13,894 nt of DNA, from assembly GCA_005223375.1 (NCBI GenBank), contig RXOD01005474.1, positions 1-13,894 on the forward strand. Direction: 5' to 3'. Below the pieces are notes generated by a model that saw only the letters and a list, made by a program, of their open reading frames with translations, did not search any database and was not told the origin of the DNA. The position numbers and the translations under genes were made by a program. The DNA comes from Amoebophrya sp. AT5.2. Taxonomy: Eukaryota > Sar > Dinophyceae > Syndiniales > Amoebophryaceae. This document shows, piece by piece, positions 7,171 to 13,894 of this stretch; the stretch's first letter is position 1, and each line of letters opens with the position of its first letter.

Positions 7171-9405
7171 ATGAACAAGGGCAAGAAGAAGGATGACTTG
7201 GAGCCCGTGTTCAATGCGGAGGGCTTTGAGCAGCTCTCCCGGGACTTCCAGGAGGTCATGGAGGAGCTCACGGGGGACGAAGCTCTCACGAGTTTCCGGA
7301 CGGAGTACGAGACGCTTCACCAAGCACTCGTAAGCAGTCACGAGACAGAAAAGCAGCTCATCGGGAAGTGCAAGGGGTTGAATCAAGAAATCGTGCAGAA
7401 CGCGATGAAGGTAAAGATGAACATGTGGTGGAGGTGGTTGTAGCTGCAGGGCTAGGTGACGATCAGTAAGTACTCGCTTTCAAAGTAAGCACAGAGCTAG
7501 GCTGCAAAGAAAGAGGGCGGGTTGCGATTTGGAAAGGTCCGCCTTTCACCTGACGACCCGCACCGAAATGCTGAAAGTGAAACGACCACTCACATAGGTA
7601 CAAACGGCGTTGAAGCTCTCTTACGAGGATCAGCAGAGGATAGCGGCCTTGAAAAAAGAGGTCGAGCGTGCCTGGCGCATGGTCGAGACTTCGCACGAGA
7701 AGGAGACGAGGGCTTCAGAGTCAATCACCACGCTGAAGCAGGAGGCCGACAATCTGACAAAGATAGTGGAGCAAGGTAAGTGTCTGTAGCGTAAGCGTTG
7801 CGCTGGGACTTAGTTCTGCTCTTCGTATTTGGTATTGGTTTTGCTTTTGACGGTGGAGTTCTAGGGAAAGCTATTATTCGACCTCGACTCGGCTGCCATA
7901 CCCATAGCCATAGCCATTCCCATTCTCTCTCAGGCGCCGGGAAGAGCGTGAATCAAGAGCAGCTTGTGATCCAGCTTGGTCAGGAAAAGGTGGACTTTTC
8001 CAAGAACCGCGACCTGCTGCAGACCCAGGTGAACAACCTCGCGGCGGCAAAGATCGAATTTGAGGTCTTCAGTGGTTCGCTTTGTAGACGTGATTGTTTG
8101 GGCCATTTTTGCGACTAGTCGTGTGCCTTGCTTTTGAATTTGAATTTGACTCAAACATCCTACCGTAAAGAAACGCATGGCCCATCATTCAAAGTCAAAC
8201 CACAGGAAAAGTCAGAGCGAGCGCAGCTCGAGCTGCACAACCAGGGGAATGAGGTAGTACGACTCCAGGGCGAGATGACACGACGGAAAAAGCAGGGGGA
8301 AGAGGCCCAGAAAAGGAAGCAGGAGCTCAATGACGACTTGCAGGTGCTTTTGTATTGATGTGACACTCTCTTGATCTTGCGAGTCCACCATGAAAGAATG
8401 TGCCTACTCGTTCTCGTAGGAGTAATTTGCGCAAATTTGAGTTTGAAACGACAGAACTGGATCAACACCAACCCTACAGACTGTGCGGACAAAAATCGAC
8501 GAGATGACGAAGGAAATAAACTCCAACAAGCTGTCACTGGACGACCAGAAGCAGACCATGCGAGACCTCGAAGCTAAGGTCAAAGCGGAGAGCGAGAAAG
8601 TTGGCGATGGTAAGTTAGTATTCGGCCTCTTTTCGGTATCGGTTTCATCTGAGTTTCCGACTAAATATTGAGTTCACACAGTCTCGTGTTTCGAAGAGCT
8701 TCCACTTTCAGTGACACCCCCAGTGATCGTGTACTCGCAGTGTCACGTACGCCCAACCCAGGCTACAACCGGCAGAATAAGGTCGAAGACGAGATAAAAA
8801 AGCGGAAGAAGCTGACTGCGGAGGAGCAGGCTATGAAGGCCAAGTTGATGGAAGAGCAAACCGCGTTTGAAGGTAAGGTGGATGAGCTCAACAAGGAGCG
8901 CGCCTACTTCCGAAAACAAAAGAGGCTCGCCGAGGACGAAGGCAATGAGATAGAAGAGTTCAGAAGAAACCTGGCGGACGACAGTATTGCTTGTTCGTAG
9001 TTTGAAGTGTGATGTAGCGGCAAAAAAAAAAGCTTTTAGGCATATGCGTTGTTATTTTCTGACCACAACAGAGAAGATCGAGGAGGGTATCATCGCCGAG
9101 CTGAAAGCCGAGGTCGCGAGTTTGAAGGCGGACGCCACGGCCTGTCGCAAACAGGCCGACATAGACCAGAAGCTGACGACCGAGGTTACGCGCGAACGGG
9201 ACCTTCTCACTAAAAACGTCGCCTCGGGAGACGACCGCGGCAAAAAACAGTCGGAAATGGTCGCCGGGCACGAAAGGCAAAGCGATGAGCTGGACAAAGA
9301 GGTGCTGAGATGGAAGCTGACCATGCAGAACACAAACCACAGAATAGAACACCTGGACGGTATGAAGGAAAAATACCAAAAGGAGCTGCAGGAAGCACAT
9401 CAGAA
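7171..9405 (+). CDS. CFAP58: Cilia- and flagella-associated protein 58 (CFAP58/CCDC147), N-terminal half
   Basis: A long coiled-coil protein of motile cilia and flagella, needed for axoneme assembly in animals and algae. Exons: 7171-7410, 7598-7775, 7934-8064, 8206-8343, 8480-8609, 8762-8983, 9072-9405; all six introns (187, 158, 141, 136, 152, 88 nt) are GT-AG with matching phases. The join yields 457 residues plus two bases, about half of the roughly 870 usual. Family hallmarks are FQEVMEELTGDEAL (28-41), YETLHQAL, LIGKCKGLNQEIV (64-76), ERAWRMVETSHEKE near 103-116, and NLTKIVEQGAGKSV across exons 2/3. Most of the rest is heptad-patterned, charged coiled coil. ATG 7171 is the first after in-frame TAA 7102-7104. 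Exon 7 ends at a good donor, AA|GTAAGA; an acceptor at 9488 would restore the expected KY but meets TGA five codons later. The C-terminal half is not in the window. Confidence 0.9.
8065..8205 (+). other. Hairpin-ended intron 3 of CFAP58
   Basis: This 141-nt GT-AG intron joins exons in phase 0. Its two ends are complementary: 8070-8103 aligned to the reverse complement of 8178-8205 shares GTGGTT, CTTTG, TGAT and GGGCCAT blocks in the same order (about 25 matched positions with small gaps). Folded, the donor and acceptor would be brought together. This is the same architecture as the non-canonical BT1 intron but with ordinary termini. Confidence 0.7.
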
Positions 9406-9489
9406 GTAAGATTTCCGTTTCTTGGCATTTATGTTTATGATATGCGGGTAGTGAATCGCGTGCACTTTTGCACTTCCGTAGGCCGTAGG
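9406..9489 (+). other. Start of CFAP58 intron 7 and coding breakpoint
   Basis: GTAAGA at 9406 is a normal donor. The following T-rich segment ends in two tandem CGTAGG copies that could serve as acceptors, and it contains a GTGCA/TGCAC hairpin at 9460-9473. Either acceptor gives a stop within five codons in the required phase. Past this point base composition rises to about 60% G+C and no CFAP58-like sequence appears on the plus strand. Confidence 0.45.
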
Positions 9490-9948
9490 TACGACCGCGA
9501 TCGCTGAGGGCGTCGCTTTCTTCGATGCGGGGGCAGGCAACCTCTCAGCGCACAGCGCTCGCGAGCTGTGGCGCGATGCGTCCGCGCGTCAATGGATGCC
9601 CCCGCAGTCGCCGCCATCGGAAAGCCCTCCCTGCCTGCGCCACTTCCGCAGGGCCCGTGCGCGTCGCCATCGAGGCACTGCGCCTTCACCTGGTGGGCCA
9701 GACCTAGCGTCGCGCTGAGGATTGGGGTTCTGCTGCTTTCGGCGTCGTTTACTTAAGATGGTGCCAGACAACGCAGCCAGCGCCGTCGGGCGCAGCCCGG
9801 CCGCGCGGTAGCCTGGTCCACCGACTGGAAGGCAAGGCCCGCGACTTAATCAGCCCCAGCACCGTGAGCGTGCTCGTGGAAGTCTCCAACAGCAACGCGG
9901 ACGCGGCAGGGGACGGACATCTCAAGGGAGTCGGCACTGTCCACACGT

Positions 9949-10416
9949 TCAGGCACCGCTGCGGTAGCAGCACACGCCGCAGAGAGACGCCCACCCCGGT
10001 ATGCCTGGGGCGGCCCGCTTTCCCCGTCTTCTTCGACGACCTCGGCCCCCCGCTGTCGTTCGGAATTGGAGGACATCGCGCCGGCAGTGATCTTCACGGA
10101 GGCCCTGCCTGAGTTGCTCGAGTGTGGCCGTGTTGCTCGCGGCGTCGATGCCGACGCCCATCCTGTTGCCGGGGTCAGCCTCTTCGGCATTTTGGGCGCC
10201 TGCCTGGGCCTCATGCCCCGCGCGCCGCTTCGAGTTTTGCCCTCTCGGCCAGAGTTCTGTCGGACGGGCGGCCTTTTTTTTGTGGGCGAAAGTTCGGCCC
10301 TCCATGTCTAGCTTCCGGCGCCCTCGGTCTAGCACGTATTGCAGCACTCGCAGCGCCGAGTTTTCGCGCGGATTAGCGACCACCGCCACGCCCGGCGTCA
10401 TCGTACGCCCGAGCAA
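9949..10416 (-). CDS. Unassigned minus-strand coding-like segment
   Basis: A 155-codon minus-strand frame whose first two thirds look protein-like: an Ala/Val-rich start, then ENSALRVLQYVLDRGRRKL, a lysine run encoded by an eight-A homopolymer (10269-10280 region), and a charged, Gln/Glu-rich stretch ending near LEQLRQGLREDHC. The last 40 codons are Arg-rich and look like shadow reading. An overlapping minus frame (10373-10615) also contains plausible sequence (VAKRFNEKATKGKK), so two exons in different frames may meet around 10400. No family was recognised. It may be the distal part of the gene that starts at 13828, or an unrelated or decaying gene. Confidence 0.25.
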   Translation of the reverse strand: MLGRTMTPGVAVVANPRENSALRVLQYVLDRGRRKLDMEGRTFAHKKKAARPTELWPRGQNSKRRAGHEAQAGAQNAEEADPGNRMGVGIDAASNTATLEQLRQGLREDHCRRDVLQFRTTAGGRGRRRRRGKRAAPGIPGWASLCGVCCYRSGA

Positions 10417-10690
10417 ACGCAGCCCGACGGACTTCCATGGGAGAGCGGTCCGGTGCTTTCTTTCCCTTCGTTGCTTTCTCGTTGAAGCGCTTGGCTACTG
10501 CTACAGAAGGACTCATACTCCGCCGGGTTCTTTTTGCGCAGTGCCCTGAAGATGCGCCGACAGGTTGCGCGCAACGCATAGCGCCGACCATGCGAAAGGC
10601 ACGCGGGAGCGCCACGCCTTACCTGGTTCACATTCATCAAGCTTGCCGCGCTGTAGAATTCTTGCCAAAACGCCACCGCCGCGACGCGTT

Positions 10691-10873
10691 TCAGTCAGCA
10701 CTTTGTAGGATTTGGCGCGCCTCTGGCCCTCGCTGCGCGACCCAGACCCGACTACGTGACGCCTTCCCTCGGCTTTGATTTCTTTTCCACTCGGGTCCCA
10801 AAACAAGCGCCGCAGCTGGAGGCAAGACCAGCACCATGCTCAGCAGCAGTATCGGAGGGATCGACAGATAGGC
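10691..10873 (-). CDS. Possible membrane-spanning exon on the minus strand
   Basis: A 60-codon minus-strand frame bounded by TGA at both ends. It encodes a strongly hydrophobic stretch, IPPILLLSMVLVLPPAAALV (about 10860-10800), followed at once by a basic segment (EWKRNQSRGKASRSR). That is the pattern of a single transmembrane helix with a stop-transfer tail. An ATG lies inside at 10837. It is in frame with the coding-like segment just upstream (11077-10877), separated only by the TGA at 10874-10876. If that TGA is intronic, the two could belong to one membrane protein. GC3 bias supports coding; identity is unknown. Confidence 0.25.
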   Translation of the reverse strand, partial: AYLSIPPILLLSMVLVLPPAAALVLGPEWKRNQSRGKASRSRVWVAQRGPEARQILQSAD

Positions 10874-10882
10874 TCAGGGCCT

Positions 10883-10937
10883 CGCACTAAAATGGATCGC
10901 GTAGGCGATCCCTAGCACTGCCGGCGACTTTAGTGCG
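10883..10937. repeat. 55-bp nested inverted-repeat element
   Basis: Outer arms CGCACTAAA (10883-10891) and TTTAGTGCG (10929-10937) are perfect 9-bp complements. Inside, GGATCGC (10894-10900) and GCGATCC (10905-10911) form a second perfect 7-bp stem with a 4-nt loop. It lies between two minus-strand coding-like segments, one of which runs into a stop just past it, so it may be a miniature introner-like insertion or an intron. Confidence 0.6.
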
Positions 10938-10958
10938 CTGGAGTGGAGCGCGCGCGTG

Positions 10959-11076
10959 GTGGCGTTCTCCTCAAAACTGGCGAGCCGAAGGAACAAGCCG
11001 ACCAACTCGCGAGCACTTTCCAGCGCGCGGCGATGGGGTTGCGTATGGGCGTCGTCGGCGTAGAAGGTGCAGATCA
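10959..11076. repeat. Diverged copy B of a dispersed sequence pair
   Basis: This stretch aligns with 13232-13323 in the same orientation: a GTGGCG block, CTCCTCAAAA, GGCGAGC and a terminal GCAGATCA are shared in order. Translated on the minus strand, both read as x-IC near the start and LA-x-FEE plus AL about 30 residues on, suggesting a duplicated protein module that has diverged. Confidence 0.35.
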
Positions 11077-11918
11077 CCGGGGGGCACCGGGCTGACTACG
11101 AGTCGTAGGACTTCAGAGCCGTGGACGCAGTCGCACACCGAGCGGAGGCGCCCGAAGAGCGCGAGGGAGCTCTGCCCCTGGATTAGGCGCCAGCGCCGCA
11201 CTTGGTCGCCGGGGGCCGCGCGCTTGCCTGTGCGCGCGCTGGGCGCCGACAGTCGGCCCAGTTTCGGGCCGTCGACGGCATGCCGGTGGTAGTATTGGGA
11301 GAGGTCCTCTCTGCCGCTGTATGGGGTGGCGGCGCACTTCTCGCCGGACTCAGTCTCGAGGTGGCCCCGGTCTCCTTCTTGCTGGAGAGTGCGCGAACTA
11401 CGCGCCGCGTCGGATTCGCGTTGTCCTTGTTCTTCCAGAACTCGACCCGCCCCACAGAGCAAGCCTGCCGCGACACCGTGCCCCGTCATCAACACCCAAA
11501 GCCGCCGCAATTGCTGCGGGGAGAGCTCGTAGCCATAGAAGGAACCGAAGAGGAAGAGCGGCGCTGCTTCATAAGTACCAGGCGGCAGAGCGAAGGCGAA
11601 CGCTTCGCGCTGTTTCGTCTCGGGGTAGACGGCAGGGGGGTAGACTTGCTCTCGGAGTCGATGGATTGCGAAGGCCCCGAGCACGTCCGCCGCCGCTGTC
11701 GGCAAGGCTCTGGCACACTCCTCGACGTCTTCTTCTGTCCGCCCTCGTGCGTCGTCATCGCCGCGGCGCTCCAGAATCCCGCCGCGATGTGCTCCGGCGT
11801 AATCTTCCCCGGGGCGCTTTCGGAGTCGATTGCGAAGGCCCCGAGCACGTCCGCCGCCGCTGTCGGCAAGATTCATCGCCCGCAGGTTGCTTCTCAGATG
11901 GGTTCGCCATTTGCCCAC
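10971..11918 (-). CDS. Unassigned minus-strand open frame, 315 codons
   Basis: The longest minus-strand frame in this part apart from 12344-13309. The most protein-like stretch is about 11700-11090. It includes TYEAAPLFLFGSFYGYELSP and then LRRLWVLMTGHGVAAGLL, a polar linker, DLSQYYHRHAVDGPKLGRL, and GSEVLRLVVSPV near 11100, with roughly 70% G/C at third positions over the first of these. At the right, a 50-nt duplicated sequence causes two overlapping frames to both read LPTAAADVLGAFAI. At the left, the frame decays into Arg-rich shadow while a second frame takes over at about 11085 (ICTFYADDAHTQ, then LASFEENATTRAL), after a CAG that could be an acceptor. It is probably one or more exons of a larger minus-strand gene; no family was recognised. 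Confidence 0.35.
   Translation of the reverse strand: MGKWRTHLRSNLRAMNLADSGGGRARGLRNRLRKRPGEDYAGAHRGGILERRGDDDARGRTEEDVEECARALPTAAADVLGAFAIHRLREQVYPPAVYPETKQREAFAFALPPGTYEAAPLFLFGSFYGYELSPQQLRRLWVLMTGHGVAAGLLCGAGRVLEEQGQRESDAARSSRTLQQEGDRGHLETESGEKCAATPYSGREDLSQYYHRHAVDGPKLGRLSAPSARTGKRAAPGDQVRRWRLIQGQSSLALFGRLRSVCDCVHGSEVLRLVVSPVPPGDLHLLRRRRPYATPSPRAGKCSRVGRLVPSARQF
11653..11870. repeat. Near-perfect 50-nt direct duplication
   Basis: 11653-11706 and 11821-11870 are identical apart from a 4-nt difference (the first copy has four extra bases after GGAGTCGAT). They are 164-168 bp apart. On the minus strand both read LPTAAADVLGAFAI, in frames differing by the spacing. It is either a recent tandem duplication with partial retention or the long direct-repeat flanks of an inserted 164-nt segment. 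Confidence 0.8.
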
Positions 11919-13189
11919 TTTCCGAAGTCCTGCACTCTTGCCGTACCCAGTGGGCCGGCCATCCAGTAAAGAAGCGCAGGGGCCCGCGTCGGTTTATGAT
12001 AGTTCGCCCCCCGACGAACGTACACAGGGAGGCAGCGGCTGCCCACCTCGGCGGAAGTCGATGCCTCGGCCGAGCTCGCTGCTGATCTTCCGCTGGTAGG
12101 AGCTTCCTGCTCTTGGCCTTGGACCGCGGATCGCGTTGCTCTCCAGCGGTGTGGGCCGTCCTCCAAACGTGGCCGATGTAGCTCTCGTCCCCGCGAACCC
12201 CGATCGCCTCCCCGAAGCGTCGGGGAGTCCGTTCCTCTTGCCAATGAGGCAATGGCGGCGCTGTCGCATGAGTAGCGCCGTTGTCTTCAGGCTCGGGCTC
12301 GTGCTTACGGCGAACCGTAGAAAAACTAACAGCCCGCGACCATTCACCGCAAAGAGTATTCCAGTCCGCTCAAGCACTTGAGTGAGCGGGGAGTCCGTGA
12401 CTCCCGCGCCTTGATCCTTTTCGCGTCACTGTCCCCAGTGCGGCGGCTCCACTTTTGGACTACTCCGCGCGAGATGGCCAGGATCGCGCGGCACGGCGGG
12501 GCGCCGTATCCCCCGCAGTCGTTAGGTATTTCGATGGGGCGCCGGTATTGTGCAGATGGTGAGTGCGATCGGGAAATGGCCGCGAGGTAGAGGAGTAAGG
12601 TAGGACGTGGCTGAGTTTCAGTCAAAACGCGGCGCGCTTCTAGTGCAAAGCGATGCCCCCCCTCTTGCGGCGCCGGTGCTCTTCCAATCTTTTCAGCACG
12701 CTGGCCAGCTTTGCCCTGACCAGCGCGACCACTGGCCAAGCGGCCGCGACAGCGTTCGAAGCGAGCCGCCCGCTGGACACAGGCACGCAGGCAGAGCGTC
12801 GCGGCCGCGCTGGCCACTGGAATAACCCAGGCGAAAGGTTCGCTCCGGTTCTTTGTGCGCGCTCGACCTTGATGGGCTTCCTTTCGTTCTCCATTCCCAG
12901 CGCGCGAGCGGCCGCCGGCGTCGCGGTCAAACTTAGGGAGATGCGTCGACGTCTTGCGGACCTTGTTGGTTTTCTTGAGCCACTCGCTCGCGTTGAAGTT
13001 GAACCCGGTCCGAACAGGCGTGACAGGCGTCGCACCATATTCAAGCTTGCAAGCGGGTGCAATTTCCTGCGCGCTCACGTGATGCACAAGGGCGAATATT
13101 GTTCGACTCCCAAATGATGCGTTTTGCGCGGGCTTCCGTATGGTTTGCGTCGCTGCCGATCCAGCGCGTCCACTCGTTCGCGCTGCGCG
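11919..13189 (-). other. Minus-strand region with unresolved coding-like segments
   Basis: Two minus frames are long here (12344-13309 and 12640-13062). Segments with GC3-biased, non-Arg-rich reading alternate between frames: TGFNFNASEWLKKTNKVRK near 13000, GMENERKPIKVERAQRTGA near 12890, VALVRAKLASVLKRLEEH near 12690, and YHKPTRAPALLYWMAGPLG near 11960. This pattern suggests several exons separated by short introns, but the boundaries were not resolved and much of the remaining open frame is probably shadow created by high GC. No recognised domain. Confidence 0.3.
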
Positions 13190-13828
13190 TCCCAGGGGGT
13201 GGCGCGACTCCAACCGCCCGAGTGCGAGCAGGTGGCGGCGCTCCTCAAAATGGGCGAGCGGCATTAAGAGCCGCCCCGGGCGCAGCACGTGCGTGCCGGT
13301 CCCGTCCATGTTCGCGCAGATCAGCTCGCGCGGCTCTGTCGTATTTCTGTTCGCGCCAGCTGCCGGCGGCGACGCTGGTAAGCTAGCAACTCGATCACGT
13401 CACGCGAAGCGGATTGGTGGAGGTGGAAGAGGTGCGGCGGAGGGTCGAAGAGTGCCAGGGTCGGCACCTTCTTCGGTTTGCTCGGCTTCTTGGGGGTAAC
13501 CGGTGGAGTTCCGAAATGCCGAATGCTTATTCGACCCGGGGGACACGGGACAGCAGCTCGCTGAGGACCTCGAGGCGCAGAAACTTGTGGCCTTGGAAGC
13601 TCTCGACGAGGCCTGGCTGGTGGGGCCCCGAGTCGCTGTTAGAGTCGGAGTAGTCTGAGCGGACGCGGTCGCGCAGCGGGTGGGTCCCAGTAGCCGGCAG
13701 AGGGTTCCCAGTTAGTAGTCGGCAGAGTACCGGCGGAAGTACGCCTCGCACTCTTCGTGCTCGTCTTCCTCGGACGGAGTAAGTGGCCAGATCAGTGGAA
13801 GGATGGAAAGTCCCAGCACCCCCCTCAT
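13190..13828 (-). CDS. 5' end of a putative secreted or membrane protein gene, four exons resolved
   Basis: Four minus-strand segments with strong GC3 bias (about 43 of 49 codons in the second) join in frame: 13828-13720, 13654-13536, 13488-13399, 13324 to about 13190. The product begins with a signal-peptide-like MRGVLGLSILPLIWPLTPSE, then an acidic EEDEHEEC stretch, a DYSDSNSDSG linker, FQGHKFLRLEVLSELLSR, a Lys/Pro patch, FDPPPHLFHLHQSASRD, and ICANMDGTGTHVLRPG followed by LAHFEE. The 65-nt first intron is flanked by a 7-bp direct repeat GACTACT and has no GT donor. The second (47 nt) and third (74 nt) can be read as GT-AG. ICANMDGTG faintly recalls LDL-receptor class B repeats, too weak to name. 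ATG 13828 is chosen for the signal peptide; the frame is open to the window edge. The gene appears to continue leftwards. Confidence 0.42.
13232..13323. repeat. Diverged copy A of a dispersed sequence pair
   Basis: Partner of 10959-11076 in the same orientation, sharing GTGGCG, CTCCTCAAAA, GGCGAGC and GCAGATCA in order. It lies within exon 4 of the putative gene starting at 13828, where the minus strand reads ICANMDGTG...LAHFEE. Confidence 0.35.
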
Positions 13829-13894
13829 CGCGATCAGCGCGCACGAGCGGCCCGCAATGCAGCCCCTGCCATCAGGCGGACCCAAGTGGGGCCA

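Noticed and set aside
9489..9706. Plus-strand reading GVAFFDAGAGNLSAHSAREL as the next CFAP58 exon
   Set aside because: It is in the wrong phase for the exon 7 donor, is not coiled coil, and does not resemble the CFAP58 C-terminal half.
10874..11077. ICTFYADDAHTQ as a reverse transcriptase YADD box
   Set aside because: A four-residue match in a 67-codon frame is expected by chance at this scale. The corresponding position in the diverged copy at 13232-13323 reads ANMDGT, not a catalytic DD, and no integrase or RNase H pattern was seen around it.
11202..11969. 255-codon plus-strand frame in the right-hand region
   Set aside because: The minus-strand reading of the same DNA is more protein-like and GC3-biased; this frame mirrors the duplicated segment without recognisable content.
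13309..13356. 9-bp direct repeat GCGCGAACA as an intron boundary in the minus-strand gene
   Set aside because: The spacing is 39 nt, a multiple of three, so removal would not correct the frame change between exons 3 and 4; a 74-nt removal does.

Overview
The window reads as nuclear DNA of a flagellated protist. Genes are broken by short spliceosomal introns (about 65-290 nt), one gene encodes the axonemal protein CFAP58, another a folate/biopterin (BT1) family transporter, and coding DNA is very GC-rich. Several introns have self-complementary ends, and at least one lacks any usable 3' AG and is instead flanked by a short direct repeat. From general knowledge this combination is most like the 'introner' introns of syndinian dinoflagellates such as Amoebophrya. 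That assignment is inference; no taxonomic marker (rRNA, spliced leader) is visible.

Layout, left to right. 1-1593 (+): intronless, 5'-truncated CDP-alcohol phosphotransferase (choline/ethanolamine phosphotransferase type), an ER phospholipid enzyme. 1594-2734: intergenic, no convincing gene. 2735-5428 (+): five-exon BT1-family transporter of 680 residues, reconstructed across four introns; intron 3 is the most unusual object in the window. 5429-7170: AT-richer non-coding DNA with several perfect inverted repeats and one orphan intron-like segment. 7171-9405 (+): seven exons giving the N-terminal 457 residues of CFAP58; a good splice donor follows, but no continuation is found.

9490-13894: composition changes sharply to about 60% GC. 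Long open frames appear on both strands. The minus strand carries stretches with protein-like, GC3-biased reading that change frame every 100-300 nt. At the right end four of them can be spliced into one product starting with a signal peptide at 13828 and reading leftwards. The rest of that putative gene (to about 9950) is only partly resolvable and no family was recognised.

The first three genes lie on one strand and face a minus-strand gene. They are unrelated in function (membrane lipid synthesis, pteridine/folate transport, ciliary motility), so no operon-like cooperation is implied. The main biological interest is intron architecture: direct-repeat-flanked, hairpin-ended introns within otherwise ordinary housekeeping genes.
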